Source: Verticiella alkaliphila (GTDB lineage: Bacteria; Pseudomonadota; Gammaproteobacteria; Burkholderiales; Burkholderiaceae_B). From it: 37,448 nucleotides of DNA. The position numbers were made by a program, and so were the translations under genes. This document shows positions 8,483 to 18,272 of the stretch, piece by piece (the first letter of the stretch is position 1; each line of letters opens with the position of its first letter). Location: contig NZ_JADCNH010000040.1 of the NCBI RefSeq assembly GCF_018904615.1, positions 1-37,448 of the forward strand, written 5' to 3'. The notes beneath the pieces are model-generated. The model ran no database searches, was not told where the DNA came from, and was given only the letters and a program-made list of their open reading frames with translations.

Positions 8483-9399
8483 ACACTGCCCTGCAGCGCT
8501 ACACCAACCTGCACACGGTGCGCGACTGGCTGCGCTACGCCGTCTCGCGCTTCTCGCGCGCGGGGCTGGTCTTTGGCCACGGCAGCGACAATGCCTACGA
8601 CGAGGCGGCCTACCTGCTGCTGCGCACGCTGCACCTGCCGCCGGACCTGCTCGAACCCTTCCTCGACGCGCGCCTGCTCGACAGCGAGCGCGCCGCCGTG
8701 CGCGAGATCATCGAACGCCGGGTCACGGAACGGCTGCCCGCACCTTACCTGACGGGCGAAGCCTGGCTGCGCGGGCGCCGCTTCGAGATCGATCACAACG
8801 TCCTGGTGCCGCGCTCGCCCATCGCCGAGCTGTTGGACGACGCGCTGGCACCCTGGGTGCCCGATTCGAACGAAGTGCGCTCGGTGATGGACATGTGCAC
8901 GGGCTCGGGTTGCCTCGCCATCCTCGCCTCGCAGGCCTTCGAGTACGCCACGGTGGAAGCCGTGGACATCTCCGATGCGGCCCTGGCCGTGGCCCGCCGC
9001 AACGTCGCCACCTACGGCATGGAAGGCCGGCTCACCCTGCATCGCAGCAATCTCTTCGATGATCTGCCCGAGATGCAGATGGACCTCATCATCTGCAATC
9101 CGCCCTATGTGAATGCGGCCTCGATGTCGGCGCTGCCGCCGGAGTACCGGCACGAGCCGGGCCTCGCGCTCGCGGGCGGCGCCGACGGCATGGACCTGGT
9201 GCGCCGCATCCTGCGCGATGCGCCCCGGTTCCTGGTGCCGGGCGGCCATCTGGTGCTCGAGATCGGTCACGAGCGGCCCTACTTCGAAGCGGCCTTCCCC
9301 TCGCTGGAGCCGGTCTGGCTCGCCACCTCCACGGCGCCGGACCAGATCCTCCTCCTCACCCGCGAACAACTCGACGACTTCGTCCAAGACCAGCCTTGA
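8479..9399 (+). CDS. prmB: 50S ribosomal protein L3 glutamine methyltransferase PrmB
   Basis: This is a 306-residue SAM-dependent methyltransferase that N5-methylates a glutamine of ribosomal protein L3. A helical N-terminal substrate domain (about 1-110) leads into the SAM-binding Rossmann fold with [12 protein letters not shown] (motif I), an acidic EAVDIS and the catalytic NPPY loop ([10 protein letters not shown]), which is diagnostic for PrmB/PrmC glutamine methylases. [10 protein letters not shown]-type text ([10 protein letters not shown]) before the fold, and L3-type length, favour PrmB over PrmC. ATG 8479 overlaps the dapE stop (ATGA), showing tight coupling to the dap operon. A longer upstream open frame exists but runs antiphase through dapE. 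Confidence 0.93.
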
Positions 9400-11351
9400 T
9401 CCGTGCTTCTGACCTGACCCTGCGCCGCGGCACCAAGGTGCTGCTCGATCACACCGAGTTCGTCGTCCATCCGGGCGAGCGCGTCGGTATCGTCGGCAAG
9501 AACGGCGCAGGCAAGACGACCTTGTTCGCGCTGCTCACCGGTAAGCTGGACGCTGACAGCGGCTCGCTGGACATCCCGGCGAGCTGGCGCGTGGCCGCCA
9601 TCGCGCAGGAAGTGGCCGGCACGGCCCGCCCCGCACGCGAGTTCGTCATCGACGGCGATACGACGCTACGGGCATTGCAGGCCGAACGTGCGGCGCTCGA
9701 TGCCTCGGCTGACGATGCCGAGGCTCACGGCCACCGCCTGGCCGAGCTGGAGACGGCGCTAGCCGATGCCGGCGCCTGGAGCGCGCAGTCGCGCGCCGAG
9801 CAGTTGCTGGCCGGCCTGGGCTTCGCGCCGCGCGAATGGATGCTGCCGGTCGGCCAGTTCTCCGGCGGCTGGCGCATGCGCCTGAACCTGGCGCGCGCCC
9901 TGATGGCCCCATCGGACCTGTTGCTGCTCGATGAGCCAACGAACCACCTGGATCTGGACGCCATGCTGTGGCTGGAACGCTGGCTCGCCGCGTATCCGGG
10001 CACCGTCATCCTGATCTCGCACGACACCGAATTCCTGGACGCGGTGGCGCGCACCATCCTGCACTTCGATCATGCCAAGCTCGTGCGCTACAAGGGCGGC
10101 TACCAGGATTTTCTGGTCCAGCGGGCCGAGCGAATCCGCCAGACGCAGATCGCGATCGAGCGCCAGGCCAAGCAGGCCGCGCATCTGCAGAGCTTCATCG
10201 ACCGCTTCAAGGCCCAGGCCACCAAGGCCAAGCAGGCACAGAGCCGGGTCAAGGCCCTGGCCCGGATGGAGCAGCTCGCGCCGTTGCGCTACGAATCCGG
10301 CATCGACATCCGCATTCCCTCGCCCACGCACACGCCGGATCCCCTGCTTACGATGCGGGGTGTCTCGGCCGGCTACGATGCGGCCTCGCCGATCCTGCGC
10401 AACGTGGAACTCATGGTGCGATCGGGCAGCCGCGTCGGCATCCTGGGCGCCAACGGCGCCGGCAAGAGCACGCTGGTCAAGACGCTGGCCGGCGAATTGA
10501 ATGCGCTGGGCGGCGAGCTCAACGCCTCGCGCGGGCTGCAGGTGGGTTACTTCGCCCAGCACCAGCTCGACATGCTGGACTTGTCTGCCAGCCCGATCCT
10601 GCACCTGGCCCGACTGGCGCCGGACACGCGCGAGCAGGAATTGCGCAACTACCTGGGCGGCTTCGGCATCATCGGCGACGCCGCGATGTCGCCCGTCGAG
10701 CCGATGTCCGGCGGCGAAAAGGCCCGGCTCGCGCTGGCGCTGATCGTCTGGCAAAAGCCCAATCTGCTGCTGCTGGACGAGCCCAGCAACCACCTGGACG
10801 TGGACACGCGCGAAGCCCTCACCGAAGCGCTGGCCGCCTTCGAGGGCAGCATGCTGCTGGTCTCGCACGATCGTCACCTGCTGCGCACCACCGTCGATGA
10901 ATTCTGGATCGTGGCCGACGGCGGCGTGGCACGCTTCGAGGGCGATCTCGAGGACTACCGCGAGTGGCTCGCCTCGCGCGCCCGAGCCGGCGCCCAGGGC
11001 GCGAACAGCGGCACGGCCACCGAAAGTGATGCGCCTGCCGAACCCGATCGCCGCGCGCTGCGCCGCCAGCAGGCAGAGGCACGCCAGCGACTGTCCACGC
11101 TGCGCAAGCCCATCGAGCAGAAGCTGAAACGCGCCGAGGCCGACATGGAGCGCGTGTCCGCCCGCAAGGCAGCACTGGACGCCATGATCGCCGACGCCGG
11201 CCTCTACGAGGACGCCCGGCGCGACGAGCGCATCCGCGTGCTCGCCGAACACGGCGAACTCACCAAGCAACTCGAGACCATCGAGGAAGACTGGCTCGGC
11301 CTGCAGGGCGAACTCGAAGCCCTCGACGCCGAACACAGCACGCCGGGCTGA
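9396..11351 (+). CDS. yheS: ABC-F ATPase, YheS type
   Basis: The product has 651 residues with two ABC ATPase domains and no membrane segments, typical of ABC-F proteins that act on ribosomes. Domain 1 has Walker A GKNGAGKTT, signature FSGGWRMR and Walker B LLLLDEPTNHLD. A linker helix pair (about 240-300) contains HLQSFIDRFKAQATKAKQAQSR, the P-site tRNA-interaction motif region. Domain 2 has GANGAGKST, MSGGEKAR and LLLLDEPSNHLD. A charged C-terminal coiled coil runs from about 560. The sequence closely follows E. coli YheS in both length and motif text. Start TTG 9396 overlaps the prmB stop (TTGA) and gives the standard beginning [18 protein letters not shown]. It ends convergent to the c-di-GMP gene, 28 bp apart. 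Confidence 0.92.
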   Translation: MIRASDLTLRRGTKVLLDHTEFVVHPGERVGIVGKNGAGKTTLFALLTGKLDADSGSLDIPASWRVAAIAQEVAGTARPAREFVIDGDTTLRALQAERAALDASADDAEAHGHRLAELETALADAGAWSAQSRAEQLLAGLGFAPREWMLPVGQFSGGWRMRLNLARALMAPSDLLLLDEPTNHLDLDAMLWLERWLAAYPGTVILISHDTEFLDAVARTILHFDHAKLVRYKGGYQDFLVQRAERIRQTQIAIERQAKQAAHLQSFIDRFKAQATKAKQAQSRVKALARMEQLAPLRYESGIDIRIPSPTHTPDPLLTMRGVSAGYDAASPILRNVELMVRSGSRVGILGANGAGKSTLVKTLAGELNALGGELNASRGLQVGYFAQHQLDMLDLSASPILHLARLAPDTREQELRNYLGGFGIIGDAAMSPVEPMSGGEKARLALALIVWQKPNLLLLDEPSNHLDVDTREALTEALAAFEGSMLLVSHDRHLLRTTVDEFWIVADGGVARFEGDLEDYREWLASRARAGAQGANSGTATESDAPAEPDRRALRRQQAEARQRLSTLRKPIEQKLKRAEADMERVSARKAALDAMIADAGLYEDARRDERIRVLAEHGELTKQLETIEEDWLGLQGELEALDAEHSTPG

Positions 11352-11364
11352 CCTGCCGCCCGGC
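11342..11364. terminator. weak hairpin between convergent genes
   Basis: GCCGGGC (11342-11348) and GCCCGGC (11358-11364) form a 7-bp GC stem over the yheS stop codon, between two convergent genes. It may serve both directions. There is no T tract. Confidence 0.3.
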
Positions 11365-11379
11365 ACCGCCACGCTGTCA

Positions 11380-13509
11380 TCAGGCCGGCATCATCGGCAT
11401 GGCGGGAGGCAGTGGCGGTGCCGAAACCGGCGGCGGCGGCGCCGCAGGCGTGTCGACGAGATGGGCTTCGTCGAAGTCTGCCACCGGCATCGGCTCGCCC
11501 AGCAGGAAGCCTTGCAGGGCATCGCAGCCGAGATCGGTGAGAAAGGCCTGCTGCTCGCGCGTTTCCACCCCTTCTGCCACGACTTTCAGATTCAGCCGCT
11601 GCCCCAGGGCAATGATGGCCGACACGATCGCGGCGTCCTCGGAATCGTTATCCAGTTGCTGCACGAAGCCGCGATCGATCTTGAGCTCCGTCGCCGGTAG
11701 CCGCTTCAGATACAGGAGGCTCGAATACCCGGTGCCGAAGTCGTCGATGGAGATCGCCACGCCCAGAGCCACCAGGCGCTGCAGCACTTCCAGACTCGCC
11801 TGGACGTCGCGCATGGCCGTGGATTCGGTCACTTCCAGGATCAACGCCTCGCCAGGCAACCCCTGCCGCTCGAGCGCCTCACGCACGGAATCCACGAGCC
11901 CGACGTGGGAGAACTGCATCGCCGACAGATTCACCGCGATGCGCCAACTGCGCCGGCCGGCGTCGCGCCAGACGCGAAGCTGGCGGCAGGCTTCGTCGAT
12001 CACCCATTCGCCGATGGGCACGATCTGCCCCGTGCGCTCGGCCAAGGGAATGAACACGGCGGGGGCAATGAGCCCGCGTACCGGATGCCGCCAGCGCAGC
12101 AATGCCTCGGCACCTGTCACGGGCCCGTTGGGCGCGACGAACTTGGGTTGGTAGTAGAGCTCCAGTTCGCCGCGTTCGCGCGCCTGGCGCAGATCCTGGA
12201 TCAGTTGCAGCGTTTCCTGCGCGCCCGCATTCATGGACGGCTCGAAGAAGCTGAACCCGGGCCGGCCAATCCGCTTGGCGTGGTACATCGCCGCGTCGGC
12301 GTTCTTCAGGAGAGTGCGTGCATCCGTGCCGTCCGACGGATGCACGGCGATGCCGGCGCTGGCGGTCACGACCAGGTAGTGTCCCTGCACGTCCGCGGGC
12401 CGGGACAAGGTGTCGATCAGGCGCTGCGCCACTTCGGCCGCCTCGGCAGGATGGCTCAGTTGCACGAGCGCGACGAACTCATCGCCGCCCAGGCGGGCGA
12501 TGCTGTCGCGGGCGCGCAAGGTGGCACGGGCCCGGCGGGCCATCTCGATCAGCAAGGCATCGCCGACCTCATGCCCGTAGGCATCGTTGACCGCCTTGAA
12601 GCCGTCGAGATCCAGAAAGATGACGGCAAAGCAGTTCGGCTTCTCGCGCGCGTCATCAAGCGCCTGCGAGAGCCGCTCCTCCAGGAGGATTCGGTTCGGC
12701 AGCTTGGTGAGCGTGTCGTGCAACGCGAGCTGGATGAGCTCGCGATTGGCGGTGGCAAGCGAGGTCGCAAGGGCCGACGTGCGCGACTCCAGCCGCGCAT
12801 CGAGCACGGCCACCACGGACGCAATGGCAAGCACGCCCAGGCTGGCGATCGTCACGGAGGTGGCCATCCAGCCCGAGGACAGCCCGGTATTGCTCGCCAT
12901 GCACACGGTGCCGAGCGGAAACTGCGCAGCGGCCATGCCCAGATAGTGCATGCCACAGACCGCCAGCCCCATCACGGCGGCGGCGGCCAGACGATACAGC
13001 CGCTCGGAGGGCCGGTCGTGCCGCAGCCGATGCAGCAGCCACAGGGCGACGGCCGACGCGACGATGGCGATCACGTAGGACCCGACGTACGGCACCGGCG
13101 CATACTCGATCGCGGGCGACATGCGCATCGCCGCCATGCCCACGTAATGCATGCTGGCGATGCCGAGCCCCATCAGGAGGGCCGAGAGCATCAGCCGCCC
13201 CCAGGGCAACGTCTGTCGGCAGACCACCCAGAACGCGAACGTGGAGCATGCGACGGCAATACCCAGTGAGAACGCGGTAAGCCCGATGTCATATCCCATC
13301 GGGATCGGCAGGGAAAAGGCCAGCATACCCAGGAAATGCATGGCCCAGATACCCACGCCCATGGCGGCGCCGCTGCCCACGAGCCAGTACCAGCGCCCAT
13401 CCACGCCGACCGTGATCCGGTTGGCCAGCCCCAGCGCGGTGTAGGCGGCAAGCATGGCCACGCCGAACGAGAGCAGGACCAGCCCCGCGTGATAGCTTCC
13501 CTCAAGCAC
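11380..13509 (-). CDS. MHYT-GGDEF-EAL cyclic-di-GMP protein, membrane bound
   Basis: The product has 709 residues. The N-terminal MHYT domain (about 1-240) has seven hydrophobic helices and three MHYT-type motifs, MHFLGM, MHYVGM and MHYLGM; it is proposed to sense O2, CO or NO through bound metal. A GGDEF domain (about 265-425) keeps the intact RLGGDEF signature and an RxxD inhibitory I-site (RARD) five residues before it, so it can both make and bind c-di-GMP. An EAL domain (about 440-690) keeps EALLRW, NLSA, EVTES, DDFGTG, KIDRGF and AEGVET, so phosphodiesterase activity should also be intact. A Pro-rich tail follows (about 690-709). The start codon is GTG 13509, with GAGGG upstream. The response regulator gene ends 65 bp upstream, so the two are probably one operon. 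Confidence 0.93.
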   Translation of the reverse strand: MLEGSYHAGLVLLSFGVAMLAAYTALGLANRITVGVDGRWYWLVGSGAAMGVGIWAMHFLGMLAFSLPIPMGYDIGLTAFSLGIAVACSTFAFWVVCRQTLPWGRLMLSALLMGLGIASMHYVGMAAMRMSPAIEYAPVPYVGSYVIAIVASAVALWLLHRLRHDRPSERLYRLAAAAVMGLAVCGMHYLGMAAAQFPLGTVCMASNTGLSSGWMATSVTIASLGVLAIASVVAVLDARLESRTSALATSLATANRELIQLALHDTLTKLPNRILLEERLSQALDDAREKPNCFAVIFLDLDGFKAVNDAYGHEVGDALLIEMARRARATLRARDSIARLGGDEFVALVQLSHPAEAAEVAQRLIDTLSRPADVQGHYLVVTASAGIAVHPSDGTDARTLLKNADAAMYHAKRIGRPGFSFFEPSMNAGAQETLQLIQDLRQARERGELELYYQPKFVAPNGPVTGAEALLRWRHPVRGLIAPAVFIPLAERTGQIVPIGEWVIDEACRQLRVWRDAGRRSWRIAVNLSAMQFSHVGLVDSVREALERQGLPGEALILEVTESTAMRDVQASLEVLQRLVALGVAISIDDFGTGYSSLLYLKRLPATELKIDRGFVQQLDNDSEDAAIVSAIIALGQRLNLKVVAEGVETREQQAFLTDLGCDALQGFLLGEPMPVADFDEAHLVDTPAAPPPPVSAPPLPPAMPMMPA

Positions 13510-13574
13510 GATCTCAACCCTCTGACTGGCGGCGCGTTGGCCCGGATGGCGCCAGCGGCGCGGTCATGGACAGG

Positions 13575-14276
13575 TCAGCCGGCCGTGACGACGCGTGCCG
13601 TGCACGCGTATCCCTGGCCATAGACCGTCTTGATGAGCTCGTCGGACGAGCCGGTGGAAATCTTGCGGCGCAGCCGGTGCATGAGAACATCCAGGCGGTG
13701 CGGATCATAGGCATCCGGGGACTCGCCTTGGGACTGGATGAGCTGCTGACGGCTCACGGGCAACGGCGCGGCGTGCGCCAGCGCAGCCACCACGGCACAC
13801 TCCGATTCGCTCAGGCTGATGCCAGGCGCCTCGGGGGGGAAGAGCATGCGCAGCGGCGCATCGAGCCGCCAGGCGTGGAGCGCTTCGTGGCGCGCGGGCT
13901 CGACCTCGCAATCGAGGCGACGCAACAGCGTGATGAGCGTGGCCTCGAACTCGGCGAAATTCACCGGCTTGGTGAGGTAGTAATCCGCCCCCATCTTCAG
14001 ACCGGACACCTTGTCGGCCGTGCGCACCCGCGCCGTCATCATGATGATGCCCAGGCGCGGGTACATCGCGCGCAGACGCGCGAGCCAGCTCATGCCATCG
14101 CCATCCGGCAGCCCGGCGTCCAGGATCAAGATCTTGGGCACCAGGTCGATGAGCAGGTGCTCCAGGCCGGCCAGCGAGCCAGCGCTGCGTACGGGCTCGC
14201 CCAGGCGCAGGGATTCAATGTGCTCGACCAGCGTCGCGCACCAATCTTCGTGATCGTCGATGACGAGAATGCTCAC
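13575..14276 (-). CDS. response regulator, receiver plus divergent winged-helix output
   Basis: The product has 233 residues. The receiver domain (1-120) has the acidic pair Asp7-Asp8, phospho-acceptor Asp53 (ILILDAGLPDGDG), Thr81 and Lys103 (YLTKP), so it should be phosphorylated. The C-terminal half (about 140-230) follows the OmpR/PhoB winged-helix pattern: SLSESECAVVAAL, SRQQLIQ, then LDVLMHRLRRKI and IKTVYGQGYAC. It is therefore probably a DNA-binding regulator. Start GTG 14276 is chosen because VSILVIDDHEDW begins the domain; the open frame runs further upstream but through non-domain sequence. It is divergent from the sensor kinase (218 bp) and upstream of the c-di-GMP gene, so the kinase is its likely partner. 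Confidence 0.9.
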   Translation of the reverse strand: MSILVIDDHEDWCATLVEHIESLRLGEPVRSAGSLAGLEHLLIDLVPKILILDAGLPDGDGMSWLARLRAMYPRLGIIMMTARVRTADKVSGLKMGADYYLTKPVNFAEFEATLITLLRRLDCEVEPARHEALHAWRLDAPLRMLFPPEAPGISLSESECAVVAALAHAAPLPVSRQQLIQSQGESPDAYDPHRLDVLMHRLRRKISTGSSDELIKTVYGQGYACTARVVTAG

Positions 14277-14494
14277 GCAGCGCCTCCCAGGGGCAGGGAT
14301 GCCCGCCGTGACGGCGTGGCTGGTGAGTCGAAAGATTGTGGGAAGAACAAGACAGACCCGAGAGAACGAAAAGCGGGGACCAAAAGTGGGGGATAATTCC
14401 GGACCACCGTGCTTTATACAAGAGCCGGATCGCCGAAGGCTCACCAATTCTATCCAAATTCGGTCTTCCGCGTATCCCGTTTTGATGGCGTGCC

Positions 14495-16519
14495 GTGATC
14501 TGTCGCCGGCTTTCTCTCTCCCTGTTGTTGTGCCTGGCGCTGCTCGCCTGCCTCATTGCGCCCGCCCGAGGGGACGGCCTCACGCTGCGCATCGACGCCC
14601 TGCCCCCGGAACTCGCGACGCTTTCGCCCGCCGACGTGATGCAGGGCGCCTACGACGAGCAGTTCGCGCCCTTTGCCCGGGAACGCGCTCCGGGTTTCGG
14701 GCCACCGCTGTGGCTGCGCCTCACGCTGCCGCAGGCGCTGCCCGAAGCGGGTGAGTACGTGCTGGAGCTTCGCACGCCGTTCGTCAACCGCTTCGACGTG
14801 TATGTGCGCGGGCCGCAAGGCGCGGTGCAGCACGAGACTGCTGGGAACATGGTGCAACGCACGGCCAATGCCATGCCGTATCAGTATCCCGCGTTCCGTC
14901 TGGATCTGACCGAGGATCCGGGCCCGATCTATGTCCGCATGGACACCCTCACCACGCGTGCCTTCTCGGCCCATCTGTGGGAGCCCGTGGACTTCGGCAG
15001 CCAGGCACGCCTGCGCTATCTTGCCCAGGGCGCACTCTTTGGTGTCTTCTTCGCCTTCGGTCTGCTGTTCCTGGTGGTGGGCGCCCAGGCACGCAGCCCC
15101 GGATTCGTGGTCTACGCCATCTACGTCATGGGCAGTGCGTTGGTGAACGCTCTCGCCCAGGGGCTCATCGGGCCGCTGCCCGCCCCGCTCTACAACCCGA
15201 TCGTGGGCTTTGGTGCCTGCGTCACCATCGGATTGAATGCCGAGCTCCTGCGCATCGCCCGGCTGGACCGTCACCACCCTCGGCTCTCGCGCGGTTACCG
15301 ATTGGGCTGCTGGGCCATCTCGGCCTGCATGATCCCCGTCGCGATCACAGGGCACTTCCAGATCATCTCGCCGATCACCCAGGTCCTGTACATCGTCCAG
15401 GCTGCGCTCGGGTGCGTGGTGGGTGCCATGCTCTGGCATCGCGGCGAGCCGGCCGGCCGGGCGTTCCTGCTCGGCTTTCTGGTGATGCACGTCACGCTGC
15501 TCGCCTTCGTGCTGCAGAACCTCGGCCTGATCGCGCCGGTGGCATGGACGCCGCTCGGCATGGTGCTCGGCGCCTTCGGTCACTTCGCGATGATGAGCAT
15601 CGTGATGGCGCAGCGCATGCGCAGCCTGGGCCGTCAGCGCGAAGTGGCACAACTGGCTCTGCTGGAGTCCATGCGTCACAATGAACTCCAGCTCGAGCAA
15701 CGGGTGCAGGAACGCACGGCGGCGCTGCGCAGGGAAATGCGGCGGCGCCAATCGGCCGAGACGGAATTGCGCGCGGCCCACCTGCGCACGGAACAGGCCC
15801 TCGTCGCCGAACGCGAGGCCAACCAGCGTCAGCGGGACGTCTTCCGGATGATGTCGCACGACTTTCGCACGCCGCTCAGCGTGCTGGCGGCCACGGTCGG
15901 CGCTACGGGCTCGCCAACCGACGAGACGCGCCAGGCACGGGCCCGGCGCGCCGTGAACCAGCTGCAGGAAATGGTCGACACGAGCCTGGCAGCCGATGCC
16001 TTCGATGGCCTGGAGACGTCCTTCACCATGAGCGCCGTGGATCTCGAGCCGCTGGTGGCCGAGGTGGTGCGTCGCATGGAGGATCTCGAGCGGGCACCGC
16101 GCATCCGCTGTACGCTCGACGCGCACTGCGTGGTGCGTGGCGACGCCCTCTGGCTGCGGATCCTGCTCACCAACCTGCTGCACAACGCGGCGCACCACAC
16201 CCCGCCAGGCACGCGTGTCTACGTGCGGGCGAGCCGCTACGACGAGCTCGTCACGGTGACCGTCGAGGATGACGGGCCCGGCCTGCCCGTCCAGGATATG
16301 GCGGCCCTCGGCCGCCGTTTTCAGCGGCCTGCCCACACCGACGGCTCAGGCAGCGGGATTGGTCTTTACGCCGTGCGCGAGATTGTGGAGCGTCACGGGG
16401 GCGACGTGAACTTCGACAGCAGCCCTCTGGGCGGCTTGCGCGTGAGTTTCACGCTGCCCTGCGCAGGCGACGACGCCTCGGCGCTGTCGCAAGACGCCCC
16501 GCACGCCCAGGCTTCCTAG
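14495..16519 (+). CDS. 7TMR-DISM hybrid-sensing histidine kinase
   Basis: The product has 674 residues and starts at GTG 14495. A signal sequence (1-26, [19 protein letters not shown]) leads to a periplasmic 7TMR-DISMED2-like beta domain (about 30-165, with [25 protein letters not shown] and YPAFRLDL), a carbohydrate-type binding fold. Seven membrane helices (about 175-385) and a coiled coil (about 395-450) follow. The HisKA domain has [11 protein letters not shown] with phospho-acceptor His about 455. The HATPase domain (about 540-655) has N-box [13 protein letters not shown]1 DDGPGLP and G2 [11 protein letters not shown]. It has no receiver domain, so it should signal to the divergent response regulator. 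The ligand is unknown. The stop overlaps the convergent DUF2256 stop (CTAG). Confidence 0.9.
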   Translation: MICRRLSLSLLLCLALLACLIAPARGDGLTLRIDALPPELATLSPADVMQGAYDEQFAPFARERAPGFGPPLWLRLTLPQALPEAGEYVLELRTPFVNRFDVYVRGPQGAVQHETAGNMVQRTANAMPYQYPAFRLDLTEDPGPIYVRMDTLTTRAFSAHLWEPVDFGSQARLRYLAQGALFGVFFAFGLLFLVVGAQARSPGFVVYAIYVMGSALVNALAQGLIGPLPAPLYNPIVGFGACVTIGLNAELLRIARLDRHHPRLSRGYRLGCWAISACMIPVAITGHFQIISPITQVLYIVQAALGCVVGAMLWHRGEPAGRAFLLGFLVMHVTLLAFVLQNLGLIAPVAWTPLGMVLGAFGHFAMMSIVMAQRMRSLGRQREVAQLALLESMRHNELQLEQRVQERTAALRREMRRRQSAETELRAAHLRTEQALVAEREANQRQRDVFRMMSHDFRTPLSVLAATVGATGSPTDETRQARARRAVNQLQEMVDTSLAADAFDGLETSFTMSAVDLEPLVAEVVRRMEDLERAPRIRCTLDAHCVVRGDALWLRILLTNLLHNAAHHTPPGTRVYVRASRYDELVTVTVEDDGPGLPVQDMAALGRRFQRPAHTDGSGSGIGLYAVREIVERHGGDVNFDSSPLGGLRVSFTLPCAGDDASALSQDAPHAQAS

Positions 16520-16671
16520 CCCGCGCCATCCCGCCGCGGAGCCCTGCGACAGCGCTCAGAGCAATACCGAACGTCTTCCCAAGTCCTCTCCCACTTCTTG
16601 CGCCAAGTGAAGGGCAGGCCGCAGTGCGCGCAGGTCTTTTGCGGCAGATCGGATTTCTTGCGCATGCGCAT
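16516..16671 (-). CDS. DUF2256 small zinc-ribbon protein
   Basis: This 51-residue protein starts at ATG 16671; ATG 16665 is also possible. It carries the DUF2256 pattern: [22 protein letters not shown] followed by [12 protein letters not shown]. The four cysteines (C-x2-C … C-x3-C) are likely zinc ligands. The role of the family is unknown. The reading frame stays open far upstream, through the MFS terminator, but this is not believable coding. Its last bases overlap the histidine-kinase stop on the other strand. Confidence 0.85.
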   Translation of the reverse strand: MRMRKKSDLPQKTCAHCGLPFTWRKKWERTWEDVRYCSERCRRAPRRDGAG

Positions 16672-16713
16672 GGCGGTGGATCCCGGGGAAGGCAATGACT
16701 CGATCATGCCCAG

Positions 16714-16744
16714 CAAGAAAAACGCCCCAGCGAGCCGGGGCGTT
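16714..16744 (-). terminator. intrinsic terminator of the MFS gene
   Basis: On the minus strand AACGCCCC-GGCTCGCT-GGGGCGTT forms an 8-bp stem (16721-16744) followed by TTTCTT. It lies 34 bases after the MFS stop and before the DUF2256 start. This is a classical rho-independent terminator. Confidence 0.85.
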
Positions 16745-16777
16745 CTGCAAAGCGCGGGAGGCGACGGGCGGCCGGGA

Positions 16778-18121
16778 TCAGCGGCGCTCGCGCTCACCCA
16801 GGGTGCGGTTGATCTTCAGGGCGAAGAGCGTGCACGCCACGCCGGAGAGCAGGTAGACGCTCACGGCGCCCAGGCCGAAGTGGATCGACAGATACAGCGC
16901 GACGAGTGGGGCGAAGGCCGCGCCGACCAGCCAAGCGAAGTCGGTCGTCATGGCAGCGCCGGTGTAGCGAAAGCGCCGCTGGAAATTGCTCGACACCGGG
17001 CCGGCCGCCTGACCGTAGGACAGACCCAGCAGCAGGAAGCCGATCAGGATGAAGGCGTTCTGCGCCCAGCTCGGGCCATCCAGCAGGAAGGGCGAAGCCA
17101 CGGCGAAGACCCCGATGGCGCCGGCCAGCGTCCCGAGGGTGGTGCGGCGGCCGATGCGGTCGGCCAGCAGGCCCGAGGCGATGGTGCCCGCGATGCCAAC
17201 GAAGGCGCCGATGACCTGGATGGTGAGCACGCTCGTGACCGACTGCGAGGCCGTGAGCGAGATCCACGACAGCGGGAACACGGTCACCAGGTGAAAGAGC
17301 GCATAGCTCGCGAGCGAGGCGAAGGCGCCGAGGAAGAGGTTGTACCCCTGCGTAGCGAAGACGGTGTGGGCCGGAATCGGCTCGAGCTCACCTTCTTCCA
17401 GCAGACGCGTGTACTCGTGCGTGATCACGAGACGCAGACGGGCGAAGAGCGCCACGACGTTGATGGCGAAAGCGACGAAGAACGGATAGCGCCAGCCCCA
17501 GGCGATGAAATCCTCGGTGGTGAGGCTTGCATACAGATAGAGGAAGAGCGCGCTGGCGACCAGGAAGCCAATCGGGGCACCCAGCTGGCCCAGCATGGCG
17601 TACCAGCCACGGCGGTGCGCGGGGGCATTCAGGGCGAGCAGCGAGGGCAGGCCGTCCCAGGAGCCGCCGAAGGCGATGCCCTGCAGGATGCGGAAGAAGG
17701 CCAGCAGCCAGATGGCGGCGGCACCCAGGGAGCTGTAGCTCGGCAGGAAGGCCATGCCGACGGTGGCCGTGCCCAGCAGGAAGAGCGCGCCGGTGAGCTT
17801 GGTGCCCCGGCCCCAGCGTCGCTGGATGGCCATGAAAAGCGCCGTGCCGAACGGACGGGCGATGAAGGCGAGCGCGAAGAGGGCAAACGCGTACAGCGTG
17901 CCGTCCAGGCGGTTCTCGAACGGGAAGAACACGTCCGGGAACACCAGCACGCAGGCGATGCCGAAGACGAAGAAGTCGAAATACTCCGACGCCCGGCCGA
18001 TGACCACGCCAATGGCGATCTCGCCAGGCGCGACCTTGCTGTGATCGGCGGTCACGGCCCGAGCATCGCGCTCCAGGGTGCGCGAGTGAAGCGCGGAATT
18101 ATCGGAAATCGTACGGGACAT
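16778..18121 (-). CDS. MFS transporter, metabolite:H+ symporter (MHS) type
   Basis: The product has 447 residues and about 12 membrane helices. An N-terminal cytoplasmic segment (1-35) precedes [22 protein letters not shown], the first-helix pattern of MHS-type symporters (ProP/KgtP/ShiA relatives). The helix 2-3 loop has [19 protein letters not shown], corresponding to the MFS signature G-x-x-x-D-R-x-G-R-R in altered form. The second-half loop keeps ADRIGRRTT. Substrate cannot be deduced; organic acids or betaine-like compounds are usual for the family. It is divergent from the cyo operon, with 151 bp between the two starts that contain two palindromes. A good intrinsic terminator follows it. 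Confidence 0.88.
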   Translation of the reverse strand: MSRTISDNSALHSRTLERDARAVTADHSKVAPGEIAIGVVIGRASEYFDFFVFGIACVLVFPDVFFPFENRLDGTLYAFALFALAFIARPFGTALFMAIQRRWGRGTKLTGALFLLGTATVGMAFLPSYSSLGAAAIWLLAFFRILQGIAFGGSWDGLPSLLALNAPAHRRGWYAMLGQLGAPIGFLVASALFLYLYASLTTEDFIAWGWRYPFFVAFAINVVALFARLRLVITHEYTRLLEEGELEPIPAHTVFATQGYNLFLGAFASLASYALFHLVTVFPLSWISLTASQSVTSVLTIQVIGAFVGIAGTIASGLLADRIGRRTTLGTLAGAIGVFAVASPFLLDGPSWAQNAFILIGFLLLGLSYGQAAGPVSSNFQRRFRYTGAAMTTDFAWLVGAAFAPLVALYLSIHFGLGAVSVYLLSGVACTLFALKINRTLGERERR

Positions 18122-18153
18122 CGTGGGGACTCGGATGGCGGGAGATTACGCGG

Positions 18154-18178
18154 AGGCGTAGCATCTCACTCTACGCCT
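18154..18178. promoter_or_regulatory. 8-bp inverted repeat in the MFS/cyoA divergent region
   Basis: AGGCGTAG (18154-18161) and CTACGCCT (18171-18178) are exact inverted copies with nine bases between their inner ends. They sit between the MFS start (18121) and cyoA (18273). This is a candidate operator; the regulator is unknown. Confidence 0.35.
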
Positions 18179-18190
18179 TTGACCGCCATA

Positions 18191-18203
18191 GGACAAAATG
18201 TCC
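18191..18203. promoter_or_regulatory. palindrome GGACAAAATGTCC upstream of cyoA
   Basis: This 5-3-5 perfect palindrome overlaps an alternative cyoA ATG at 18198. As an operator it fits best if translation really starts at 18273. The binding protein is unknown, and the site does not obviously match the RegA-type consensus. Confidence 0.35.
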
Positions 18204-18272
18204 AATTCCCGCGCGCGCCGGTCCAGCGTAGATTCTGGCTCCGTTTCATCGGTTCTTGCGTCCACTCCCGGC

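Noticed and set aside
14450-16336. 628-codon open frame antisense to the histidine kinase
   Set aside because: Composition is Arg/His/Gln-rich and low in structure, as expected when a GC-rich gene is read backwards; the plus-strand frame has full kinase motifs.
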